Shown: in pieces, positions 54,431-64,000 of the stretch
Layout of the letters: every line of letters starts with the position of its first letter
Numbering within the stretch: the stretch's first letter is position 1
Assembly (NCBI GenBank): GCA_030762935.1
Contig: CM060900.1
Span: forward strand, 395,125,132 to 395,189,131
From: Hymenopus coronatus
Taxonomy: Eukaryota; Arthropoda; Insecta; Mantodea; Hymenopodidae
DNA: 64,000 nt
Direction: 5' to 3'
The notes under the pieces: generated by a model
What the model was told of the DNA's origin: nothing
The model's input: only the letters and a program-made list of their open reading frames with translations
Databases searched by the model: none
Position numbers and translations under genes: made by a program

Positions 54431-56200
54431 TATGCAATCTCAAGCGCAAAAAAAGAAGGAAATGAAAGAAAATAATAAGTAATATTTAAAATTCCTGCTT
54501 AGGTCTGTATCACATTATAGTACTGAACAAATGGACATTATAAGGCTTTTCTATGTCCTATATTCAAACTCTACCATCCTTATGTAAAATTATTTGGTCA
54601 ACACCTAAAGGCAACAACCTTTAGTATATTGAAAATGAGAGTTTCATTTGTTTACTCGACTGTTGGAATTTTTTAAGGGACACTGAGAGCGAAATTTCAA
54701 ATTGTTCTGAAGTTTTAAGTGATTGCATTGTTGTTATATTAAGAGAAATATCAAATTTCATTAAAATCTGATTCCTGGTTGCAAGAGATAAACAATTTCA
54801 TAAATGTTATGTAAATATGTTGCATAATCAAAATGTCCCACGCACCTCAACATGTGAGAAAATTGGTTGGTATTTTATGAATTGAAACCTTTAATCACAC
54901 AGAAACATTGTAGTGGGTATGTTTTAATAGCTTTATTAGTGAATTATGATCATGTTATAACAGGTTAGACATTTTTAATTTTTCATTTTTTTACAAAAAT
55001 CAAACTTTTAAAAATGAATTATTGTTGTTACGCTAATTTTGTTATGCAATAGATACTTGTGCGCTTCCTGGAAGATTTTTAGTTCTGTTTAAATAAAAAC
55101 TGCGACGGGTGGAACATTTTAAAAGTGTGAAAATATAGGTTTGAGAAAAACATTGTTTAATGGAATAATATGCTAGGAAGCAGGTATTACGTGCAACTTT
55201 TAAATGGTTGTAGAGCCTGAAACAAACAGAGGACAGCTAAATGTTGATTTTTTATAGTCGCCCAAAAGCTCCAACAATTAATTGTTGTTAAAAGCAATTT
55301 TCCATTTTTACCGATTGTAGTCAAACCTTCAATCCCAGGGGCCATTACAGAGACGAATGTCTTCTTGCGTGGCTGTCTATTGAAAAAGAAAGTCAGCTGC
55401 TGCAGATATGCATGCTCATTTTTACAGCATTAAGTTGCTTTTTACCCTACAGAGAGAAACGTGATACCATTTTCCTCTAAGTTCCTTCTTTAAGTACACT
55501 TAAGGATTCCAGGAGTGATATGCTCTGCCTACATCATTAATTAAACCTTCCTTAGACCTCCCATTTAACTTTCTGCTCCCTTTTGTCTTCTTTACTCTGT
55601 CAACCTTCTTCACGACATTTCTTTATTCTTTGTCGTCAAAACGCTTGCTTCCTTTGTAGGATTTTTCTGAAACCGATTATAATCGGCTTATTGCCGTTTT
55701 CTCATACTATTTCCCTTCTTTTCTTATATTTCCAATATATTTTCCTCTTTGCTCCTCTTTTCTAACCTCTCCGTTGTCAAGAAGTCGCTGTGGGTAAATG
55801 AGAACACGCCCGTGCAAGAACAGAACCCGCGGGCTTGTAATCTCTCACAACATCCTGCTCTAGCAGAGTGTGGGCCATTCTTCCTTTCACAAAACATGTC
55901 TTCCATTTCTTTTGAAGTTTCTGGTTTACAGAAAAGAATAAAGAATGGTGGCTGTCTAAGAATTCGGGTAGCGCCTGCATACAGAGACGCTAACTTTATA
56001 AACATGTGATACGCGCAGAACGATGTCGAGTGGTGAATCTTGAATGCTTTTCCAGACAGGGCTGTCCAAAATATTATTAGTTTATTAAAGAATATATTCT
56101 GCAAAATCCTTTCTTTAGATTGTCTTCAGTTATTTGTGAGCCATGTAACATGATAATAGGTTTATCAAATAGAAGAGTTGGTTGAGACTTAATAGTAATA
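54431..56200. other. No recognised feature
   Basis: AT-rich sequence. A 126-codon minus-strand frame (55724-56104) has a Cys-containing, charged C-terminal half but no family motif. I treat it as chance. Confidence 0.4.
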
Positions 56201-56201
56201 T

Positions 56202-56264
<63 letters not shown>
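56202..56264. repeat. (AAT)n microsatellite
   Basis: About 20 AAT units. Long Tyr- or Ile-only frames here are artefacts of the repeat. Confidence 0.95.
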
Positions 56265-56265
<1 letters not shown>

Positions 56266-56705
56266 TAAGTCTGAAGAAGCAACACACATGACAGACAATA
56301 TTTTTCAACATATAGGTATATGCTATGTGCATGTGTATGATTACCACCAATTATGTAATTATATAACAACGATATTTGTGCGAAACTGATATTTCTTACA
56401 TTTTATTTCTCTAAGGTACTAAAAAAAAAAAAAGATATTCAAGTAGTTTTATGTGCGACTTTTAGTTTCTTTTAGGCAATATCTGAGAGCACAAGTTCAT
56501 CATTTTACACTGAACAATAGTAACCTGTATAATATGTTTATAATACAATACGCAGTTGACTAGTTTACTTGTTGATTAATATGTATGTGAGTATGGATTG
56601 GAAATATTTGTTATTAGTTTTATGGTTTCTTCGTAATGAAAATCTAAGTTTTGGTAACAGATCTTTTCAACAAAGAGTAACTTATACAAGGTGGCCCTAT
56701 TTGAA

Positions 56706-56838
56706 GTGTGCAGATATCCTTAAGTGCGTTAAAAGAGTTGCAGAACTCATCGGGGCTATTTGAAGTTCAATCCGGCAGGAGGGAAATGGCGAAAACGACC
56801 TTCTCAAATCTTTTAAACCACGAACGGATATCTGCACA
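56706..56838. mobile_element. Fold-back MITE, family MT1 (copy 2)
   Basis: Left arm 56706-56750 ('gtgtgcagatatccttaagt' onward) and right arm 56804-56838 are inverted repeats matching the arms of the copy at 20433-20625. The centre is shorter (about 50 bp) and partly similar. A 76-codon frame across it is not a gene. Confidence 0.7.
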
Positions 56839-57121
56839 TCTGAAATACGCAGCAGTTGAACCACCAAGTATTTGTGGCCCTTTGCACCAAGGCAATAATT
56901 TTCAAAGCTTGAATTTCAAACGAGAAAAAAGATTTTAAACGTTCAAAATTGAAACAACCCTAATTTTATCTTCTAAAAAAATACTTTTGCTATAAAAGAT
57001 TATATTGTGATAACATCAAATTTTCCACTGAAAAAATAAAGCACATATCATCGTTAAACTTATGGTAATTAATTAAAACAAAATAATGAGAGTCAGTTGG
57101 GGAATTACGGTAATGCCCGAT

Positions 57122-57190
57122 GTTACCATGGTAGCTCAGTTGATTAGAGCAATGGTATGGAAAGCGGTAGATCCAAATTTTCATCTTTGA
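57122..57190 (+). repeat. tRNA-like F5 SINE head
   Basis: 'taccatggtagctcagttga' is followed by 'ttagagcaatggtatgg' and a degraded B-box side. The F5 3' body ('ttaatattaattaaaac'-type tract) follows. Confidence 0.6.
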
Positions 57191-59590
57191 TTACACACGG
57201 CTTGAGTGAAAGAAAAATTAATATTAATTAAAACAATATATCCAGAACTGTGGTTGACACGTTTTTATCCACTTTCAAATACAGTATACTAAAAATTTAA
57301 TGTTAATTGGACAACAAATGCACTATGGGGGAACATGTTAAAGTGGTGTAAGAGCAATATCATGATAAAAATAAACATATTATTTCACATATCTGCATAG
57401 ATCCATATAAATCCCGGGACTAGAAATTGAAATATTTAAAAGCACAAAGATCAAAACCGCAGTCTAGTAACGATTTTACCCATTTGAGAACTTTTTGAAA
57501 CATTATCGAAAATACGGTAATGAATATTGTATAACACTTTCTCATAAACAGTTGATTCCAGTTCAGTAAAGAATTACACAACTTAATATTAGGAAGATAT
57601 TGCATATTTCTTGATAACCAGTGATAAAGGTATCACATTGGTCTCATTATATAACTGAATGTATGCCGTTTATCCTGTTGGTCGATGCGTGAGATTATGT
57701 AAGGTTATCAGTAGTGAAATTTCTGGTTAATTGATGGTGTGGTTCCGTGTTTATGGATACATGCAATTTAATTATCATTAAATTAAAATATTCAGCACAA
57801 CCACGTCTAGTATAAGTTATGGTTTAAGGCAAATACTTTCAGAATATAAACTTACACAGAATGCAGTTCCTCATAGAATGGTTTGTCAACACAGCATTTA
57901 AGAACAAGAGCATCTGTTTATAATAGTGATTTCATTCTGGACAACAACGCATCTCAGTACTTATATAGTGCAACGTTAGCTAGTTAGTTGCCAACGTTCC
58001 TCATAAACTGCCTACGGTCTCAGGGATATAGTACACTCGAATACAATAAAAATACGTCTGGTGCTGTGATTTTGCTGAAAATGTGAACGCTTGATGGGGA
58101 CTCGGGTCTTACCACGATTTTCATTGGTGCCATTCTGGGGCAAAATGCCACTCGAGTGAAAAAGGCAAAACCGATTGGGAATCCACCCCTTTATCCCTCA
58201 ACCCTCTCGACACTCCCACAGACCGTGTTGATCACGTGCGCATATTACCTTAGCATTAGAACTTCAGTATGTAGCGCCGAGAAAAGTTCAATGTATCACG
58301 CGGTGAGACGGGTCGAGTGTTGTCCAACCAGAGAGTTTGGGGATCAACAGTTCGCAACACAGAACACAAGTTGCCTTTTTATCTCCACATGAAAGGCAAA
58401 TAGAGACTTCGAGAAATAAAACAATATCCGAAGCACAAAATACATCAACTCTCCAGAGGAACTGTTCCATTTGACGACCTGAAACATACCTGCAGAAACT
58501 GCACTTGCGAAGAAATGAAACTCGCAACCTGTCAAAGGTTCCAGCAGTGTTGTGAACCTCAACACAAATAGCTGAAGTTCGTGTCAGTAATTATTCATCT
58601 AATTCAACGGACAACTGGTAAGCGAGGCTCTTAAGTATGCGCAATGGCACCACTTGGCTCCAAAAAGCACATGAAGCTTAAAAGTTCAGAAGTTCGCAGC
58701 TTAGACTTACTTTAGGTTATCAGTCTATGTGATCTCCCTTTGCACGTCGTGGAAACAATTTATTTGCTTACACTTACTTCGCAATACATGGCTCTCACAG
58801 TGATCACGTGTAGGCATTAGACAATTTTTTAGAAGCGCAGTTTCAGCACCACAGTAGCTCAAGTGCTTAAAACGGCATAATACCTACATACGATAAAATG
58901 AAAGTACCACTATTCAAATCCTAGTCATAGTTCAGTTAGTACATTTCAAAACACATGTTAAATAAATGTATTCCCTAATTGTTTTATTGCATTAACATAC
59001 ACAAGTTCCTTGGCGATTGCTGCATTGTATATATCATTCAGTCTTTTGAAAGTAATTTGTACTGGAGGGTTTATCGTCTTGACTTCAGAAACTAAGCGTA
59101 TTTTTGTTCTCAGATTATGTACCTCTTTGAGAAAAACAAGAAAATTAAAGAACTAAACATTGGAAACTTCATAGAGTGGTGTGATCCTAGTATGTGGGAT
59201 TCGTCGACCACTGCTTTACCGACTAACTTACCAGTATGTTGCAGCTGATTACTCTAGTTAACTATATATGATATAAAATCAACTGAACTGTTTTCAGTGG
59301 CGTACACACCCTCAAAAACAGGGACTGTTGCTGAAGCTGCAAGCCCAATAATTTTAAATATCGTATTCATTGTGCACCAGTAATACATTATTTTAATTTA
59401 CGGTCACTGATGTGTGATCCAGAATATATGCCAATACTTTGACATTCGGAAAAAGAGACAATAGGTTCCCTATGTCAAACTGTTTATCTAGGACGCTTCT
59501 ACAATCCTATAAATTTGTGTGGTTGAATTCTGGGGCACCTGTATACGTACAAGGAATAAAACATGAACAGTCGTCATGTAGAGCATATTG
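57191..59590. other. No recognised feature
   Basis: Mostly AT-rich. The GC-richer part at about 58080-58560 contains short frames (up to 79 codons) without motifs. Confidence 0.4.
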
Positions 59591-59594
59591 TACT

Positions 59595-59710
59595 AGTCAA
59601 CCACTGAAGAACCCGGAGAAAACCCTGCATTGCTTCACCCATCACATATCCCACATACGGTTCAATGGGTTTGAACCTGGGCCGTTTTGGTGAGAGGCGC
59701 GGTCGTGCGA
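59595..59710 (-). repeat. Truncated SINE F1 copy
   Basis: Minus strand: 'ctctcaccaaaacggcccag' and 'ggttcaaacccattgaaccg' match the F1 anticodon and B-box side. It then follows the body to 'ttctccgggttcttcagtgg'. The 3' half is missing. Confidence 0.62.
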
Positions 59711-60685
59711 TCACGATATGAATTCGTTCGGTGGTAGAAAGAAGTAAACGTTACGGAACAATGACCGGAGCATTGAAAGTAAAGTCAGGTAAAGAAAACA
59801 TATTCACTTGCAGAGGTCCTACTTCCGAGAAAACTAATGTGAAGACAGCAGCAGTTACTAACGTTTCATTGTGTAACTGTCGACATCCCCTCAGCCTCTC
59901 GAATTCCATGCCCCGAGGATGTCAACAGAACATCGACGCACTCCTGCAAGTGCATTCATATCGTGGCCGAGTAGTGTACGTTCTTTTGACAGAATTGTTA
60001 TAGTACCGCAGCCACACTCCCATTATGCATATCTGGACACTCTCGCTCTCCTTCAGCAGAAAGCGAAACTCACAAAACCAGTAACTCTAATCCACTTCTT
60101 GATAATAACAACCTTACGGCGTCTATCTTAATATATCGTAACAAATTCATTTTCATACCGAGGAGAAAATTCATTGACTATGGAAAGAAGAAAAGTTTAT
60201 TAGTGTACCTTGAGAGAGCGCGCAGAGAAACAGACTAATTAAATAAGAATATTTTGCACCACAATCTCTGGATTCCAACAAAAGGAGGCATGATTTATTG
60301 GATTTAATGGCAGACACTGACTTGCACAATCTGGATAGATTTTTACAGGGAAACTGAAATAAAAAGTTACTACTATTATATTCTCGTTTCTTTACAACAG
60401 TGGGTATCCCTCTGCTTCTGAGCGAAGCCGTTTTATAGGCAAAGTCGAGCATGGCGACATTACACCGCTAGATACTGGTGCACTCTCTGTACTGCAGTTT
60501 TATTACGATGAGTAGCCTTGTTGACTTTGCATGGACAGGATTGTTACCGTGTTTTCAACCTGCTGAACCTTAGTTATTCATTGTGTTGTTGTAGAACACA
60601 ACTTTAGACTTGTGATAACAGCGTGTGGCGGTTTTTGATGCAATAGGACAGGATAAGTTCGCGGAGAGATTTTGGCAGCTCGGTA
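59711..60685. other. No recognised feature
   Basis: Short frames on both strands (up to 93 codons), no recognised family, no RNA gene. Confidence 0.4.
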
Positions 60686-60689
60686 TAGA

Positions 60690-61190
60690 AGAACGTTTTA
60701 CTTTTGGCCCTTGCGGAAAGATGAGGCAAGAGGAGACAGAGGGCGGCCGACACAAGGAGACACGATACAGAAGAAGGCATAATCTCTACTATTTCCGGAT
60801 CCAATTTCTCCCACCACGGCTAATAAAATCGGCTTCTCTCCTGAGTTTAGGCATCTCACTTGAGGAACCTGAGACCAGAGGCCACCTGCCGTAGGACAAA
60901 GGTGATCAGAGAGCATCTTTTTCCCAGTCATGCATCGCCCAGACCTACGCCGACACTTACAACCCCGAAACAGGCCACCAGATGAAGAGTGGAGTGAAAT
61001 GAAATGTGAGGTGATATGGAGGGACAGGAAGTTCGGGCTATGCAATGTATCCGCATTCGCCTGGCAACTTAGGGAAATCTCCGAAAACACCATGGAACAG
61101 GAGGGCCAACCACAGGAATCAAACCCATGCCCTCTGAATGCAAATACCGCGAGCTACCGTCTGCGACACCTCGCTTGGTGTTTATCCTTA
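60690..61190 (-). repeat. Probable tRNA-derived SINE, family F15
   Basis: Minus strand: 'gacggtagctcgcggtattt' (A-box side) and 'catgggtttgattcctgtgg' (B box) lead a GC-richer body of about 400 bp that runs to about 60700. Frames of 89-131 codons on both strands lie in this body and lack motifs, so I do not treat them as genes. Confidence 0.55.
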
Positions 61191-61354
61191 TGTAAAATAT
61201 GAATATTTTCCTAACAACAAATCATTTCCGAAGCTGCATAAAATATGGGTCTGTTAACTTTAGAAAACCCGATTACTACCTATTAAAGGAAAAACTTGAA
61301 ACTTAACCTGAAAAAATTAAATTCCTTCGAAATTCTTAGGATTAAATGGAAAGC

Positions 61355-62075
61355 CATACTCTAAAAATCTTATGCGTTCCATTCACATAACTTCTGTAAC
61401 TGCTCCGCAAATAAACTTTTCTTACAAAAGATTATGCTTTTATCTACATCATGCTAATCGAGATAAACATTTCTTTGTTAAGTAGAAGGGAAATAAGGTA
61501 ATGCACTAGGCTAAAGTCAAAAGTTTAAAAATCCACTCGTTGTGTGGAACAATTGAAATTTGGTTCTCTTTGCTTGCTAGGAGTAAAGAAAAGAGAGATG
61601 AAAAGAAAGATGATTTGCCGTTTGAGAAAATTGGCTTAAAACTGAACAAATAACTTGGAAAAATCTCGGAACCGGTTAACCCTACAAAAATGTATATGAC
61701 GCAATTGTGTGTCATAACGAGCTCTTTGTGTCGTAAGTCTTTGTCTATATCTAGCGCTTTACTAGTTATTCAAAAGTCATCCAGAATGAACAGATCTTCA
61801 GAGGCTATTCCCAAACAATTCAAGGTGTTCATTTCCTTTGTCCTAAGATATTTTAATCAGAATATCTTCTTGAAAAAACCAAAAGCTTCGAAAAGTGTTC
61901 AACATATAGGTAAGTTAGGGGGTGGGGGATTTTCCTCAAAATCTTTGTGCCCTATTCTTGGAAGATACTTGAATTAAATACCAAGTTTGGTATTTAACCG
62001 ATTTTTCAGTTTTGAGCTATACTCTCCACGGACCCACGCATACATATACACACGACACACGGACTTTTTATAAAT
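61355..62075 (+). repeat. Dispersed repeat DR1, reference copy
   Basis: Most complete plus-strand copy. It runs from 'aaaatcttatgcgttccatt' through 'ctaatcgagataaacatttc', 'aagtagaagggaaataaggt', 'tcatccagaatgaacagatc', 'gaggctattcccaaacaatt', a G-rich block at 61917-61928, 'tcctcaaaatctttgtgccc' and 'taccaagtttggtatttaac', to a CA-rich end before 'cggacttttt'. About 720 bp with no conserved coding frame. It differs from the SINEs in lacking A and B boxes. Confidence 0.75.
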
Positions 62076-64000
62076 TTTTGTTGCTGTTGATTTAGAGGAC
62101 AATAAGGTATGAATTTCCAGTGAAAGCTTAGTGTCGAAATTTTGGTTGGAATAAAATACCCTCTCTATCTACTATGTATGTTGTACATACGTGCTAGAGA
62201 ACGTAAACAGTCAGAAACTGCATTCCAGAAAGAATTTGATTTCTCGGTTGTTAACTTGCAGTAATGGTGAAAATACGGATTAAAGTACATCGTCAAGGAA
62301 TTGAGGAAATGGAAGCACAATGTCCAGCAGAGCCTAGACATAGCAAATGTGAGTGCTTATATGCAGTGAGGATTAGGATGTGAAACATCCATACTGTCGT
62401 AAAATATTATTACATCAATGTGGATATGGATTCACCACATTGAGATGTTCACCCTTAGTATCACTTTTCAAAGGACAATTTTATAGATTAAGATAATGAT
62501 GACGAGGAACATAACCTCCATTTGAAGGGGAGAACATTTTCTATTGATTTTATTTCTTAGAACTTTCTTTGCTTTTATTGTTTAAATTGTATCATACCTG
62601 TGATGCTTCGGTGTGAAAGACAATTGCAGGAAATAAAGATGTTTGCGTTGTTGTAAAAACACATTATACAAATGGACACGATTTTTACCTGGATATCTAC
62701 AGCTTCTTGGATGTTTATAGGTCCAAGATTCTTGTGCTAAAGACAACATTGCTGTTGCATAGAATATAAATTGGTGTGGATTGAACTTCAAACTAAAGAA
62801 GGCTTTTACAATCATGTTAAATGTAATATTATTTCCACATATATTTTCGATATACATTGAAAGGAAATGCCTGAAGAGAGAAATACGTTTAACCTGTACA
62901 AGTTTTGTTTTTGGAATAAGTAGGCAAGTGACACAATTGCAATGCTATTTCTCGTACTTTACAAAATAAAATGTTTAGATCCGTCTGGTATGCACTGTAT
63001 TTGACTTCTCCAAGTCCTAATGTCTCTCTATTCAGTGTAGTTTTGTTCTATACATGTCTGTGTAAGTTCTAGCACAGTGTAAAAAACCATCTGATCTTGC
63101 TAATTAGCACTAATTAACTATTACTGACAAGAATAAACAAACTAGTTCGGAATATAATTGGAAGCTTCATTCGCAACACAATGCAAATGCTTCACGGAAC
63201 CTGACTTCTGTAATTGAAGATATCAATTACAGCTAAGCAAAATAAAGCAGCAATGAATTAAAGTGAATTTCAATCTGTTACGATTAAATTGTGCTGCTTA
63301 AACAACCGTGTAGTGTTTGAAGCTAGATTCTATTAAATACATCATTAATCTTAATTAAAATATCAATACGAATATCAGGACGAGAATTATAATTTATGAA
63401 TATCCCTTTTATCCACTGTAAGCTTTCTTCGCTATCCACAGGATGGAGGTGCAACCCTTCCTATTAGAGCAATTATTCTGTGTGAAATAGCAAACCCTGT
63501 GTGCCATAAGATATCAACAGCGGTGCAGCAAAAAATTATTGCTGTTAAGAATGTAGAAGAAGTCAGTTCATTGTGTTTTACAATTAAACACTTGCAGATT
63601 ATTCCTTGCCCTGGTTGCTGTTCCCTTTTTCTAAATTCGCACCAGCTGTACACATCTCGTTGCATTCTAGGAGCAAGAGAGACATGTTGTCGCGAACGCA
63701 ACAGCATAACAATGGCATTGTACATATGAACGTTACCTCACAAATGATTAAACCAAAACTATAATAAGTACAGTGCCTTATTTTTGACTCGTGGCCGGCC
63801 GGCGGACGGGAGGTAGCTGCAACAGGACGCACGTTGCTGCCGGCCGAGTGGAATATTCACAGACCCTGAACTCAAGCGCGCGGTGTGCGGACAATTCAAG
63901 CGCATTGATTTACATACATACATGCATACAATAATATAGATTTACATGCATACAACAACCACATACGTTTATCACAGAAGATGTAGGAAAAGTTGTCCTT
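62076..64000. other. No recognised feature
   Basis: AT-rich sequence up to about 63780, then a short GC-rich stretch (63790-63850) containing GGCCGGCC and an inverted 'gccggcc' 50 bases on. Frames of 91-97 codons on the minus strand have no motif. A CATA-type short repeat lies near 63912-63935. Confidence 0.4.

Noticed and set aside
51430..55350. AT-rich tracts at 51.4-52.2, 54.5-55.3 and 25.4-26.1 kb as copies of one repeat
   Set aside because: They share composition and short words, but I could not find landmarks in a consistent order.
56077..56369. Tyr-only and Ile-only frames
   Set aside because: Direct translation of the (AAT)n microsatellite.
60690..61100. Overlapping 89-131 codon frames on both strands
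   Set aside because: They lie within a GC-richer, tRNA-headed repeat (F15). Having frames on both strands is typical of stop-poor GC-rich repeat sequence.
1..64000. CRISPR array, operon or prokaryotic defence system
   Set aside because: No direct repeats with regular unique spacers, no ribosome-binding-site-led gene clusters, and the content is clearly eukaryotic.

Overview
The window looks like intergenic or deep-intronic DNA from a large, repeat-choked arthropod genome, most probably an insect. A cockroach- or termite-like (polyneopteran) source is my best guess, but only a guess. The evidence is AT-rich sequence with no bacterial-style gene packing, many tRNA-derived SINEs, R1- and jockey-type LINE remnants, and Tc1/mariner, mariner, pogo/Jerky and hAT transposons of types common in insects. 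I found no convincing functional host gene and no intact tRNA or rRNA gene. The only complete protein-coding gene I can defend is the transposase at 21055-22122 (minus).

Layout. 0-7 kb: mostly unrecognised AT-rich sequence, with one copy of a dispersed non-coding repeat (called DR1 here) and a decayed DD41D-type transposase piece near 3.1-3.4 kb. 7.3-8.9 kb: a decayed pogo/Jerky-type transposase split by a SINE. 10.3-12.4 kb: an R1-clade LINE remnant carrying a SINE that itself carries another SINE. 13.8-19.4 kb: a cluster of different tRNA-derived SINEs, including an inverted pair. 20.4-22.5 kb: a fold-back MITE, then a structurally complete 1.58-kb Tc1/mariner-superfamily element. 23.9-25.1 kb: an antisense R1-like LINE with gag and reverse-transcriptase pieces but no room for an endonuclease. 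28.1-31.8 kb: DR1, an internally deleted mariner, a second mariner fragment, a SINE, and an internally deleted hAT element with an 8-bp target duplication. 33.5-36.3 kb: a long hairpin repeat, a processed pseudogene of an SR splicing factor (SRSF7/9G8/x16 type) whose tail abuts a SINE tail, and a SINE. 37-47 kb: DR1, SINEs, a jockey-like LINE 3' end and another reverse-transcriptase remnant broken by a (TA)n tract. 47-64 kb: scattered SINEs, DR1 copies, a second copy of the fold-back MITE, and long stretches where I recognise nothing.

The features do not form a pathway. They are layers of insertion whose order can partly be read. Examples are the LINE, then SINE F1, then SINE F4 at 11 kb, and the Jerky transposase, then SINE F2 at 8.4 kb. 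Labels F1-F15, DR1 and MT1 are mine, for families defined only by comparison inside this window. All alignments were made by eye, so edges of decayed repeats are approximate.
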